In this document: piece by piece, positions 20,210 to 28,748 of the stretch | How positions within the stretch are numbered: the first letter of the stretch is position 1 | How the letters are laid out: every line of letters begins with the position of its first letter | Virus record (IMG/VR): IMGVR_UViG_3300049914_000198 | Coordinates: 1-37,814 of that record | DNA: 37,814 nt | Direction: 5' to 3' (one strand) | Origin: a virus | Notes under the pieces: model-generated | Databases searched by the model: none | What the model was told of the DNA's origin: nothing | The model's input: the letters and a program-made list of their open reading frames with translations, nothing else | Translations under genes and position numbers: made by a program

Positions 20210-21343
20210 ATGCCTACATTATATGATAGAGTAAGAGATTCTGATATTTATAGTATAACTCCTGGTTCAGAACTCCAAAAGAAATTGGAAAAACCTAATA
20301 CCACTGGAATAATTATGAAACCGGACAAAGGTTATAGAGTTATTGAAGGTGGGGGTGTAATCTCAGATTATACACCGGGTGGTTCCTTTAGGGCGATGAC
20401 AATACCCACAAATGAGTTTGCTGGAAATTCTAATCAAGGATTAGAAAATACCACGCCCTACAGTATCATAGAGCAAAACCTCGCTGATTTAAAAACAGAA
20501 TATCGTGGGATAATCGCAGACCTGGAAAAACAGTCTGAAGGTGCAGACCCTGGGCAAGTGAGGGCGATATTTAACCGCCACCAACAAGCCTATAACCAGA
20601 AAAAAGCCGCGATTCTCGAAGGTAAAAATCAGTTAGGTATGATAGATAAACTGGAGGCCGAAGGACAGATAGATTCGGCAGGGGCAAATAAAGCAAGGTG
20701 GGGATTAGTTGTGCCACCGGATGTCCATAAAGAGATGTTTCCCACAGTACGGGCAGACACAAAATTTTCTATCGCGCAGATGAAACAAATAATCGGGGGA
20801 CCCGCAAAGGACAAAGAAACCGGGGGCATTGTTCTAAAAGGACCTATTGCTGAATGGTCTAATCCGTCAAATATCCCGGTAGAACCGGCCAATAGATATT
20901 GGTTTACTAAACGAGAAAACGAACCTAGGACGCAAGAACAATTAATTACACAATATCAAGGTGCCATAGAACAAGTGGAATCTGACGTTCTCGGCATGCC
21001 TATGACAAATACTCAACGGGAACAGTTCGATACTGCGTGGGATGCTAAGATGAAGGATTATCCAAATTATCAGTGGGACCCAAATTCCGGCGAAATTCAG
21101 GCACTTAGAGCCAGAGGACCATTGAGCATGGCAGGAGGCAAACAGATTTCTCCGTTTGGAAAACACCTGATGAATTACCCTGTTGAGAACCAGGGGATTC
21201 CTGATGAGAGAAAACCTGCGGCTACACCAGCGGCTACAATACCCCCGAAACCCGCAGAATATCCTGATGCTGTGTGGAACGAGCAGCATCAAATGTGGAC
21301 TGTGGTTAAAAATGGCAAACTTATTGGTTTGAGAAATAAATAA
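20210..21343 (+). CDS. Hypothetical 377-aa virion or ejection protein
   Basis: 377 residues starting MPTLYDRVRDSDIYSITPGS after AAGGAAATT. A central helical, coiled-coil-like segment (EQNLADLKTEYRGIIADLEK, RHQQAYNQKKAAILEGKNQL) suggests elongation. The C-terminus PAEYPDAVWNEQHQMWTVVK followed by NGKLIGLRNK matches a motif found at the ends of phage tail proteins: Y-x-D-x-V-W-x-E and W. The 285-aa protein has a similar YNPDVAWDEETRTW stretch. The TAATG overlap with the giant protein suggests that both are made together, as ejection proteins often are. No enzyme motif was found. Confidence 0.55.
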   Translation: MPTLYDRVRDSDIYSITPGSELQKKLEKPNTTGIIMKPDKGYRVIEGGGVISDYTPGGSFRAMTIPTNEFAGNSNQGLENTTPYSIIEQNLADLKTEYRGIIADLEKQSEGADPGQVRAIFNRHQQAYNQKKAAILEGKNQLGMIDKLEAEGQIDSAGANKARWGLVVPPDVHKEMFPTVRADTKFSIAQMKQIIGGPAKDKETGGIVLKGPIAEWSNPSNIPVEPANRYWFTKRENEPRTQEQLITQYQGAIEQVESDVLGMPMTNTQREQFDTAWDAKMKDYPNYQWDPNSGEIQALRARGPLSMAGGKQISPFGKHLMNYPVENQGIPDERKPAATPAATIPPKPAEYPDAVWNEQHQMWTVVKNGKLIGLRNK

Positions 21344-24300
21344 TGCCAGTTGAAGAAATTCTATTGGGTGATGCGCCAACACAGTCTAGTACTCAGGAAA
21401 TTGATTTAGGCAACGTACAAACACAATCTGGTGTCCAGGAAATTGATTTAGGCAACGTGGAAGAACCCCAGAATGTTGTATCTATTGCCGCCCATTACAT
21501 ATTAAAATATGGTTTAAGACCCGCTTTGGGAATAGACCTGGGCAAACCAACACCAAAAAGATTTGTCCAACAAATTTGGAACATGGGTGTGGCCCAGCCA
21601 ATACACGCATTGGCCGAAGACCCTGAAGAAAACCATGCTATGATGAAAGCCCATGAAGTATTTGCTGAAATAACAAAGGGCAAAGAATTATCCTATGAAT
21701 TTAAAAACCAATTATATAAGGATTTATACAAAGAATTATTGTTACCCCCAGGACAAAGGGAAACTCCTGAATTAAGAAAATACCGACAATTTACTCCTGG
21801 CCAAAAACCACCTCTTACTGTAAAACCACAAGATACCGGAATACCTTTTATAAATGAAGTTGTTGATATAGGGGCAGGACTAAGTACATTTGTTGGCCAG
21901 TTAGCAATTACAAAAAGGTTTTTACCAGGCAACACACCCACGGCACTTATATGGGAAATTCAAAATTTACTTACAGGTGGTAAACCAGGAAAGGGTGCTA
22001 CTATGTACGCCCTTTATGGAACAGGTGGTAAAATTGGAGAAAAAATAGCCTCTAAAATCCCAGGAAAAGGATTATTAAGCAAGATAGCAAGATTTGCCGT
22101 TAAACCCGCACCTACATCCCTCATATTCGAGGAACAGGCCCGTCTATCCGGGGCCACACCTACAGAACGTATGATTCAGGCGGGTATTCCGTATGGCTTT
22201 GCTGTTCTGGACCTTGCCCATCAGAGAACTATAGACATAAAACCCACAGAATCCGCCCCAGAGATAAAACAGATTTTAGATACAACCCAGGGGATAAAAG
22301 ACGTTGTTGATACCTCCGAAACCCTGACCCCGCAGGAAAAAGCATTTGCCCAAAAATATATCGGGGATATAGAAACTAAAACTGTTAAGACTGTAGTTGA
22401 TAAATTCCCTGACCCCGTGACAGACCAGGAATCACTGGAGCGTGTGGGCAATGCAATAAAGGAACATTTGGGGATTACACAGGATATTAAGTGGGTGTGG
22501 TCGAACAGAGTCGTTAAGAAAAAAATGGGAACCCACGACCAAGGAACTATTATAGTCTATGGAAAAGCTCCTAGCCACATTCGAGATGGACAACCTCAAA
22601 TAAAGGATACCATAATCCATGAACTGGGGCATTTAGAAACGGTTAGACCCCCTATTCTAAAAGGTAAACTGTTTGAGTTCCCCGGAGATGCTAAAATAAG
22701 GCTTTCTAGTATCGGGGACGGAGTATACCGAGTAAGATACGGGGGGAAGTTTTATAGGGTGAAGGGCACGTCTTCAGAATCTGCTGCTAAAGAAAAGTTT
22801 GTTAAATATTATAATGAGGGTAGACAAGTCCATCATCCTGAATTCGTTAAATGGGTCAACGATTCTGTTAAAAAACTCTACGAGGAACAAACCAAAAAAC
22901 TTCCTGTGGAGCGACCTGAAAACCTGGGAACAGACCCACGCATCCAGAAATTAGGAGACCTCGTTGAAGAAGCAAAAAATTATCAGGTGGGTTCTCCCGA
23001 ACACACGCGCCTGAAGGCAGAGGCTATGGATTTAGCCCTAAAAATAAATCCTGATTCCGCGACCTGGAGACAAGCGTTTCCTACGATGAGTGAGTTCCTC
23101 GGACAAGAGGGTTTAGAAACACTCCGTAAGGCTAACCTCGCTAACGCAGAAGCGGAGAAGTCTGCCCCTGAAAAGGGCGGGGGGATAGAAACCCCGACTG
23201 AATACTTTTTCAATAAAGAAAAACCTATAAAAACTATGACAATAGCAGAAAGGACAGACAAAAATGTTCCTCAAAGAAAAATAACTTTAGAAGAATATAA
23301 AGACCGGTTACTTGCACAGGAAGGTCAACAAATAAGGGTTTTAGAATCACAACCAGATGTCCCGCACGAATTGGCAAAAATGGCGATAATACGAGCAAAA
23401 TTAGGTGATATAAAACTTGCCAAAGAAGAATTGCAATCAGCAGAAACATTTGCTAAAAAATATAAGACTACATCACCTTTAATAGACGAGGCCAGAAAAA
23501 CAATACAAGAAGCTGAACTTCACCCCACTCCCCCACAGGCACAGACGCAGGGAGAAAAATTAATATATAAAGGCGGGGCATACCGCTATGAAACTGGTAC
23601 GGAAATTCACCCAGACGCTAAAACTGCTGCTGATGTAATCAGATATGAACAGGAAGAATTGGGGAACACTGATTTGGGTGTCTCTCCTGAAAAATTAAAA
23701 GAACTGGAGAATAGACCCGCGTCTGATATTGTGTGGGTTACTCGGACGAAAGAAGCCGCTGCTAAATACGGCGACCAGCGGGAAGATATCGGGGCCGAAC
23801 CCACCCCAGAAGAAGTAGCAAATGTTCAAGACTATTCTAAAGTTGTTGGTGGTGGAGAAATTATATCAGAGATTGGCCCCGATGGGGTTCTGGTTTTAAA
23901 ACCCCGCGTTTCTACCGGACCCAAAACTTCCGGTATCCCTAAACCCAAAGACGTTTCCGCGCAGTTAATTAAGGACGGCCACAGTATCCCAAAGAAATTA
24001 GGCTGGGACGATAAAACCCGCAGAACCTTTATGAAGGAAACCACGGGAAAACGCTCTATGTCTGCGATGAGCCTAGCGGAAAAACAAACGTATGTGGATG
24101 CGTTGAAAGCTGAAGCTGATAAACAGGGTGTAGATTACACGACTGCCAAAAAATCTGGGTTTAAAGAACTGGTAGATTCCTTAATAAACACCATCAGAAC
24201 TGTGGGCAAAAAACAAGTGCGAGGAGTTATAAACCCAGAGGATACAAAGGCTTTATACCCCAATAAAATCCGCAAAATCTTGCGCGCTATGAAATCCGGT

Positions 24301-26295
24301 TCGTTAAACCTGGAAGATTACATAGACAAACCAGAAAAAATAATGGAAGAGTTTGATGGCGGCAAACCCATGAGTGGGCCGTTCTATAAAACTTTTGTAG
24401 AGCCATTAAATTCTGTCGCTAATGCTGCTGTGAATAATAACGCTGCGACTAAAGAGAACCTCATTAAATTTATGCAGGATACTGTAGGGATAGACAAACT
24501 GGATGACTTTGTTTTTAAACCCAAACCCATAAAAGGTACAAACTTAAAACTCACAGACGCAGACCGTATTGGTATTGGTATGGCCGATATAGATGAACCC
24601 ATGATGCGGCATTTAACAAATGGAAATGGTTTTACCGTAGAACACATACAGGCCATTAAAGCCAGCATTACGCCCGAAGATATGGTGGTGTGGAAGCATA
24701 CAAACGACTGGTTCTTGGAGCACAGGACACCACTATTGACAGTATTGGACATTGCTGCCAAGGCTGGCCCCGCAGGAAAAATAAAGATAGATGCTGAGCA
24801 ATTAAGAAAACAATTTATGAAAAATTATTTTGGCTTGATGCTGAGGGATTCTTCTACTGATGCCGCACCAGATTTCTTCGATGTGCTCACTACACCTTTT
24901 GAAAAGGTAGAGATTTCTACCCCCAGCAGGGATGTTATCTCTGAACGTACTGGTTCTGATTCTCCCATAGAAACCAATTACCTAAAAGTTTTTCTACACA
25001 AATCAGCGAGGGTAGAACGATTTATTCAAACTGCCCCTACTGCCGCTAAATTAGCGAAACTCATGGGGAATAAAAAGCTCAGGAGAGAAATTAATTCAAG
25101 AACTGGCGGCAAAGGAGTGGAGTTAGTTGAAAAATATATTGCGGACACTATTAGGGGAACTCGTTCTGTGGATTCAGAAATTACAGATAGTACACTGGAA
25201 TACATGAGACAAGCCGGAGCGGCCTATGCCATAAAAGATAATGTTTTGTCCGTATTGCGGCAATCCTTTTTAGGCGGGTTTAATACATTGTCCCAAACAC
25301 CGGAATTAATCCCGCATATTATAAGGAATCTGGTAGAATACCCAAAATTCTTCGGTCTTAACAAACTTAGAAAATTTGTATACGCCCGCTCTGAACAAAT
25401 GAAGGCTAGGGAAAATTTACCCCTCACAAAGTTAAAGGCGGGAGACAGGGCATTAGTGGACATGCTAAAAGGCAAGTCCTCGATACAGCGAGGTTATAGG
25501 ATGATTAATCTGGCTGATGAAGATGCCGCCCTGCATGCGTGGAAATGGGTATACGACTACACTATGGAGAAAACCGGAGGTAATGAGCTAGAAGCTGTGA
25601 AACAGGCTGATTATGATTCCCGTACACGACAGTCCAACCCTGCCCCGCAGAACCTGCCAGGAATATTTAGAAGCAAGAGTATCGCGGCTAAAATGCTTAC
25701 CACATTCAACACTGAAATGGCTCCGCTATTAAACATATATAAGAACGAAATTATCAGAGCTAAGTATCGCGGGGAAATAGGCTGGGGCAAAGCGGGGTAT
25801 AAGGTTATAGTAGCTCATGTATTGCCGGCCACAATAATGGGAATAATCAGTCGTGGTAGACTCCCTAAAGACTGGAAGGAAATAGCCAAGGACATGATTT
25901 ACTACGCCGTAAGCCCTACATTGTTTCTGGCTAACCCTATACAACAGGCTATTACTGGAGTTCGCACAGGCTTGGTGGCTATGGCAGGGCCGGACGCATT
26001 AGTTGGTTTGGCGGGAAATATTAAAAGATTGGGAGACTGGGACGAACTCACGCCAAAAGAAAAGGATATTTTACTGCGTTCCCTATTAAAAAATACCACT
26101 AAGGCTGTAGGCGGATTCACTGGAAAAGTTTCTGCCCAACATATAAGAAGTATAGAAGGATTATTTGATTTAATCACTAGGAAAACTAATGATTGGCGTA
26201 GGTTGGTGTGGAGCGAGAAGGCGTTAGAAGAACCAAAAGGAAGCGAGCAAGTTACAGGAAATACTAGCAGGGCTGCTATGAGAAAGGGAAGATAG
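21343..26295 (+). CDS. Giant internal virion protein with HELGH zincin domain
   Basis: 1650 residues, the largest gene here. A zinc-peptidase motif HELGH lies at residues 426-430, with E433 nearby. The long middle is a mosaic: an ART-like stretch (KLIYKGGAYRYETGTEIHPD ... VWVTRTKEAAAKYG) and helical regions. The C-terminal quarter has membrane-active segments (VIVAHVLPATIMGIISRGRL, VSPTLFLANPIQQAITGVRT). This fits a polyvalent internal or ejection protein, which is injected into the host with the DNA and may cut host proteins or wall. The N-terminus has two copies of QEIDLGNV. The position after fibre genes and before the holin-like gene suits this. Zincin: good. ART-like: weak. Confidence 0.7.
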   Translation: MPVEEILLGDAPTQSSTQEIDLGNVQTQSGVQEIDLGNVEEPQNVVSIAAHYILKYGLRPALGIDLGKPTPKRFVQQIWNMGVAQPIHALAEDPEENHAMMKAHEVFAEITKGKELSYEFKNQLYKDLYKELLLPPGQRETPELRKYRQFTPGQKPPLTVKPQDTGIPFINEVVDIGAGLSTFVGQLAITKRFLPGNTPTALIWEIQNLLTGGKPGKGATMYALYGTGGKIGEKIASKIPGKGLLSKIARFAVKPAPTSLIFEEQARLSGATPTERMIQAGIPYGFAVLDLAHQRTIDIKPTESAPEIKQILDTTQGIKDVVDTSETLTPQEKAFAQKYIGDIETKTVKTVVDKFPDPVTDQESLERVGNAIKEHLGITQDIKWVWSNRVVKKKMGTHDQGTIIVYGKAPSHIRDGQPQIKDTIIHELGHLETVRPPILKGKLFEFPGDAKIRLSSIGDGVYRVRYGGKFYRVKGTSSESAAKEKFVKYYNEGRQVHHPEFVKWVNDSVKKLYEEQTKKLPVERPENLGTDPRIQKLGDLVEEAKNYQVGSPEHTRLKAEAMDLALKINPDSATWRQAFPTMSEFLGQEGLETLRKANLANAEAEKSAPEKGGGIETPTEYFFNKEKPIKTMTIAERTDKNVPQRKITLEEYKDRLLAQEGQQIRVLESQPDVPHELAKMAIIRAKLGDIKLAKEELQSAETFAKKYKTTSPLIDEARKTIQEAELHPTPPQAQTQGEKLIYKGGAYRYETGTEIHPDAKTAADVIRYEQEELGNTDLGVSPEKLKELENRPASDIVWVTRTKEAAAKYGDQREDIGAEPTPEEVANVQDYSKVVGGGEIISEIGPDGVLVLKPRVSTGPKTSGIPKPKDVSAQLIKDGHSIPKKLGWDDKTRRTFMKETTGKRSMSAMSLAEKQTYVDALKAEADKQGVDYTTAKKSGFKELVDSLINTIRTVGKKQVRGVINPEDTKALYPNKIRKILRAMKSGSLNLEDYIDKPEKIMEEFDGGKPMSGPFYKTFVEPLNSVANAAVNNNAATKENLIKFMQDTVGIDKLDDFVFKPKPIKGTNLKLTDADRIGIGMADIDEPMMRHLTNGNGFTVEHIQAIKASITPEDMVVWKHTNDWFLEHRTPLLTVLDIAAKAGPAGKIKIDAEQLRKQFMKNYFGLMLRDSSTDAAPDFFDVLTTPFEKVEISTPSRDVISERTGSDSPIETNYLKVFLHKSARVERFIQTAPTAAKLAKLMGNKKLRREINSRTGGKGVELVEKYIADTIRGTRSVDSEITDSTLEYMRQAGAAYAIKDNVLSVLRQSFLGGFNTLSQTPELIPHIIRNLVEYPKFFGLNKLRKFVYARSEQMKARENLPLTKLKAGDRALVDMLKGKSSIQRGYRMINLADEDAALHAWKWVYDYTMEKTGGNELEAVKQADYDSRTRQSNPAPQNLPGIFRSKSIAAKMLTTFNTEMAPLLNIYKNEIIRAKYRGEIGWGKAGYKVIVAHVLPATIMGIISRGRLPKDWKEIAKDMIYYAVSPTLFLANPIQQAITGVRTGLVAMAGPDALVGLAGNIKRLGDWDELTPKEKDILLRSLLKNTTKAVGGFTGKVSAQHIRSIEGLFDLITRKTNDWRRLVWSEKALEEPKGSEQVTGNTSRAAMRKGR
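21394..21458 (+). repeat. 23-bp direct repeat encoding QEIDLGNV
   Basis: An identical 23-base word occurs at 21394-21416 and 21436-21458, period 42 bases, inside the start of the giant gene. The peptide QEIDLGNV is thus repeated with a QTQSGV-type spacer, and a degenerate third unit (VEEILLGDAPTQS) precedes it. Perfect DNA identity suggests recent slippage-type expansion. Confidence 0.7.
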
Positions 26296-26297
26296 AT

Positions 26298-26486
26298 ATG
26301 AGTAAACAAGGGACTAACAGCGAAAAATTGGCGGCATTATGTACCGATATGAAATGGCTTAAAGAACAGATGAGTAATCACCTGCACGCCCATTGGAATG
26401 TTACATGTATCCTGTTGTCCGCGATAGCGATTCAAACAGCCGTTCTGATATTCGGCATCGTTAAATCCTTACTCTCCGGTAATTAA
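26298..26486 (+). CDS. XhlA/holin-like membrane protein
   Basis: 62 residues: a polar, helical N-terminus (EKLAALCTDMKWLKEQMSNH) followed by a single membrane helix at about 36-57 (TCILLSAIAIQTAVLIFGIV) and a short basic tail. This matches the haemolysin XhlA family layout, which acts with holins or endolysins in host lysis in Bacillus-type phages. It is the last rightward gene, and its 3' end overlaps the convergent 75-aa gene by 18 bases. The XhlA match is by pattern; a holin of another class is possible. Confidence 0.65.
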   Translation: MSKQGTNSEKLAALCTDMKWLKEQMSNHLHAHWNVTCILLSAIAIQTAVLIFGIVKSLLSGN

Positions 26487-26696
26487 CCTTGCTGTTTCCG
26501 CAGGAATCTGGTATCCATCAGACCAACGCGCTTGAACGAAATGTGGGTCAGTCTGTGTAAACATAGCCGCAGGAAATAGCTTGTAGAGACCTTCATTGTT
26601 CCAAAGTAACACTTCTGGCTGCCCTTCTTTAAAAATATCTACTGTGGCGTAATCCTCGTTGTTAATCAGATATTTAATTCCCAGCGTTTTTAACAT
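26469..26696 (-). CDS. Hypothetical 75-aa protein
   Basis: 75 residues beginning MLKTLGIKYLINNEDYATVD, ending the leftward operon. A compact alpha/beta protein by appearance, with aromatic residues (LLWNNEGLYKLFPAAMF, FVQARWSDGYQIP) and no known motif. It overlaps the upstream zinc-type gene by 23 bases and the convergent holin-like gene by 18 bases. Function unknown. Confidence 0.6.
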   Translation of the reverse strand: MLKTLGIKYLINNEDYATVDIFKEGQPEVLLWNNEGLYKLFPAAMFTQTDPHFVQARWSDGYQIPAETARLITGE

Positions 26697-27072
26697 TTTC
26701 TATTTTCTCCTTTTCTATATAATTGTGCACTAATTTTTTCATTTTGCCGAAGTCAAGATTAACCGCTTCTAACTCTGAGATTTTAAAGGACACTTCTTTT
26801 CCGCAATTACAAATCCCTTTAATAACTCTTTCATTAGGTTGATAGCCACCTGTATCCGTCAACCTATAACTGTGGCTCCTAGTTATCCAATGCCACAATT
26901 TTATGTACCAATGCGGGTCAGAGGCATCATAAGTAAGCAGATGCGCGAGTCCACATTTTTTGCAATATACCATTATAGGAACAGGATACCCGTTTACCAA
27001 TGCTACCCACACAGCGTTTCCGAAGGGATACTTATGCTGGCATTTTTTCCTAGGTCTTAGAATTTTTAACAT
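26674..27072 (-). CDS. Hypothetical zinc-finger-like protein, 132 aa
   Basis: 132 residues from ATG 27072 (MLKILRPRKKCQHKYPFGNA). That start is preferred over 27105, which lies deeper in the preceding gene, because GGGAGAAGG precedes it. Two cysteine pairs, YCKKCG and CNCG, could form a zinc site, with C11 and H13 possible. The C-terminus is helical and charged (DFGKMKKLVHNYIEKEKIEN). The gene lies between the HTH protein and the operon end. A regulatory or nucleic-acid-binding role is plausible only by analogy. Confidence 0.5.
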   Translation of the reverse strand: MLKILRPRKKCQHKYPFGNAVWVALVNGYPVPIMVYCKKCGLAHLLTYDASDPHWYIKLWHWITRSHSYRLTDTGGYQPNERVIKGICNCGKEVSFKISELEAVNLDFGKMKKLVHNYIEKEKIENVKNAGN

Positions 27073-27304
27073 GCCCTTCTCCCACTTCTCTGATAAAATC
27101 AGCAATCCATTCCTTTGTAGTAAACAGTGTCCCCAGACGCTTCGTGGTTTTTAATTTAACCACGGTGTTATCATAACGTCTGCGGCCAAATTTACACCAC
27201 TGATACACAGCGATATAACTCCGCTTTACCCCTGTAAGTTCTTCTACCACAGGAGCCGCGTCTTTTACACGGATTAAATCTTTATTTTTTGGTTTATCAC
27301 CCAT
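27050..27304 (-). CDS. Excisionase-like or DUF1580-like HTH DNA-binding protein
   Basis: 84 residues. A short N-terminal arm is followed by a winged-HTH pattern, IRVKDAAPVVEELTGVKRSY, then IAVYQWCKFGRRRYD with a GTLFTTKEWIADFIRE helix. This is the layout of MerR/Xis-like small DNA-binding proteins and especially of DUF1580 (LKDAA...YxWxxxGxRG...TxxEAL). DUF1580 is typical of Planctomycetota, which hints at the host. With no integrase in view, an excision role is unlikely, and a repressor or copy-control role is more plausible. Overlaps its neighbour at both ends. Fold confident, function not. Confidence 0.6.
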   Translation of the reverse strand: MGDKPKNKDLIRVKDAAPVVEELTGVKRSYIAVYQWCKFGRRRYDNTVVKLKTTKRLGTLFTTKEWIADFIREVGEGHVKNSKT

Positions 27305-27627
27305 CGTTTTATCCTTTCGTAAATCTCTGGCCTATCCCCACGGTACAGGATTCCTTGCCCCTTGTCCCCGTCCCAGTGTCTCCACGGGATTTTATCTAAG
27401 CAACGAACAACGAGTTCGTGGCTAATATCCTGGGGCGTTATTATCCCCACGTAGAATTTTTTCCCTGTCCGCGAGGTTATTCTCACACACCACCCTGGTC
27501 TGTTCCCAGGAGGAATATGCCCGAAACCCCCCAGAAATTCTATGGGCCGCCCCTCGGAAATAGCCCGCCCTATCGCCGGACGCGGGGGGTGTTCTACGAG
27601 GAAATCAAGTAGGTCGGTATGGGTCAT
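27274..27627 (-). CDS. Hypothetical 117-aa protein
   Basis: 117 residues starting MTHTDLLDFLVEHPPRPAIG. Contains a glycine-proline-rich turn region (FLGGFGHIPPGNRPGWCVRI) and a beta/alpha tail (FYVGIITPQDISHELVVRCL, ERIKRWVINQKIKI). No motif I recognise. ATGA coupling joins its start to the stop of the 40-aa membrane peptide upstream of it, and its 3' end overlaps the start of the HTH gene by 31 bases. Confidence 0.55.
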   Translation of the reverse strand: MTHTDLLDFLVEHPPRPAIGRAISEGRPIEFLGGFGHIPPGNRPGWCVRITSRTGKKFYVGIITPQDISHELVVRCLDKIPWRHWDGDKGQGILYRGDRPEIYERIKRWVINQKIKI

Positions 27628-27746
27628 CTAACCCCCGTTATAAAAATTCTGTAGGCTATTGCCGGAACAGCCAATAAAAAGAACAGCCCTATTCCAGCGA
27701 ATATTACAGAAATTATTTCTCCCAGGTAATCTTTGGGCGTATACAT
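27624..27746 (-). CDS. Single-helix membrane protein, 40 aa
   Basis: Forty codons from ATG 27746: a polar start MYTPKDYLGEIISVI followed by a hydrophobic stretch (FAGIGLFFLLAVPAIAYRIF) and a basic tail. It fits a single-pass membrane peptide. The stop overlaps the next ATG (ATGA). The ribosome site is weak. It sits in a run of membrane genes that is probably the lysis or envelope module. Confidence 0.5.
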   Translation of the reverse strand: MYTPKDYLGEIISVIFAGIGLFFLLAVPAIAYRIFITGVR

Positions 27747-27749
27747 GCT

Positions 27750-28010
27750 TTACATCCACAGCAACAAATGACCGGCCAATCCCACACCAATAGAAGTTAC
27801 TCCCGCATTGGCACCAAGGAGCCACCAAATTATTCCCACGATTACACAGAACAAAACCACAGACACAACCTTATTCAGTTTATTCCTAACGATACTGGTA
27901 ATTGTAGGTATGCCCTTAAACACACGCCATAAGTCCCATACGCCCAAACTGATAAAACCAATCAGGGAGATTAAAGCTATTAGGTTCATACCAAATAATA
28001 TTTCTTTCAT
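27750..28010 (-). CDS. Small membrane protein with about three helices (holin candidate)
   Basis: 86 residues from ATG 28010 (MKEILFGMNLIALISLIGFI), chosen over an upstream TTG because GGAG lies six bases before it. Hydrophobic segments at about 6-24, 48-66 and 68-85 (VVSVVLFCVIVGIIWWLLGA) with a basic loop between the first two (RNKLNK). Size and layout suit a class I holin, which makes the holes for lysis, but the sequence has no diagnostic motif. A tail anchor or superinfection-exclusion protein is an alternative. Confidence 0.55.
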   Translation of the reverse strand: MKEILFGMNLIALISLIGFISLGVWDLWRVFKGIPTITSIVRNKLNKVVSVVLFCVIVGIIWWLLGANAGVTSIGVGLAGHLLLWM

Positions 28011-28132
28011 TCTACGCTCCAATAATTATAATCTGTTTTAATACCGTTTCTGCGTTTAATCTCTAAGTAACCGTCGTTAAACGCCCAGTAAACTATCTTA
28101 CGTAGCAGCCAAGTGGGAATTAATTTTATCAT
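28007..28132 (-). CDS. Hypothetical 41-aa protein
   Basis: Forty-one codons from ATG 28132 (MIKLIPTWLLRKIVYWAFND) with an AGAGGTGG ribosome site. Amphipathic and basic in the middle (EIKRRNGIKTD), ending NYWSVE. The ATGA at its end overlaps the next start. No family. It could be a short membrane-associated peptide. Confidence 0.5.
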   Translation of the reverse strand: MIKLIPTWLLRKIVYWAFNDGYLEIKRRNGIKTDYNYWSVE

Positions 28133-28665
28133 GTTACCACCTCTTTCTTTTCCACCACGATTTTAGCAGCGGCCACTGTTGCGGCATTTCTTTCCCGCTG
28201 ATACTGAACAGCTTTATAAATTAAAACCCCTAGGGCAACAGCGAATACCCCTAACCCAATCCATTTTATATATTCCGCGGCCTGAACAATAAACACTAAA
28301 GCCGCGAGTCCTCCGCCGGCAACCGTAGGTATAATCCAACCCCAGGACGATTTTGTAAGAACAGCGAATACCACACCGCCTAGCATTACCAGAAATAAAA
28401 CCATAAACAATAGGGAGTTATACTGGAATAGGTCTGATAGCCTCGCGGCTTCGGTCTTGATATTATCAGCGAGTTGTTTGGCCAGGGTATCCGCGGCAGA
28501 ACCTGTGGCTTCTACCTGCCCCACAGGAGCGTTAGCATCGTTGGGGTCTTGTTTCAAGTTATTGGTGCTGTTAAATTTAATGTAGGACTGGCCGCATCCT
28601 GACAACATACATGTAGTAATTAGTAATAGGGCACACAACATAAATGTAGTAAAAAGATTTCTCAT
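28129..28665 (-). CDS. Lipoprotein with three membrane helices (lysis-region candidate)
   Basis: 178 residues from ATG 28665 (MRNLFTTFMLCALLLITTCM), with AAGGAC upstream. The N-terminus is a classical lipoprotein signal, with lipobox LSGC at residues 21-24 and Cys24 as the modified residue. A polar, helical linker follows (KQDPNDANAPVGQVEATGSA). Then come three hydrophobic segments at about 84-104, 107-127 and 130-150, and a basic cytoplasmic-type tail (YQRERNAATVAAAKIVVEKK). A lipoprotein plus membrane domain could bridge envelope layers in the final step of lysis, but it is not a standard Rz/Rz1 pair. The lipobox implies a diderm-like or monoderm host with lipoprotein sorting. Confidence 0.6.
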   Translation of the reverse strand: MRNLFTTFMLCALLLITTCMLSGCGQSYIKFNSTNNLKQDPNDANAPVGQVEATGSAADTLAKQLADNIKTEAARLSDLFQYNSLLFMVLFLVMLGGVVFAVLTKSSWGWIIPTVAGGGLAALVFIVQAAEYIKWIGLGVFAVALGVLIYKAVQYQRERNAATVAAAKIVVEKKEVVT

Positions 28666-28748
28666 AAAATGTCCTTTCTGAATACCCAGGCACAAATAAT
28701 GAGGAAAATTATTATGCCGGAAATTATGCCGAATAAATAGTTAACCAT
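28662..28748 (-). CDS. 28-aa single-helix membrane peptide
   Basis: Codons from ATG 28748 to TGA 28662-28664: MVNYLFGIISGIIIFLIICA then WVFRKDIL. One strong membrane helix with a basic end. AAGGAG is eight bases upstream, inside the primase gene's 3' end. It overlaps the primase by 8 bases and the lipoprotein start by ATGA. A small holin or antiholin is possible. Too short for homology claims. Confidence 0.5.
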   Translation of the reverse strand: MVNYLFGIISGIIIFLIICAWVFRKDIL

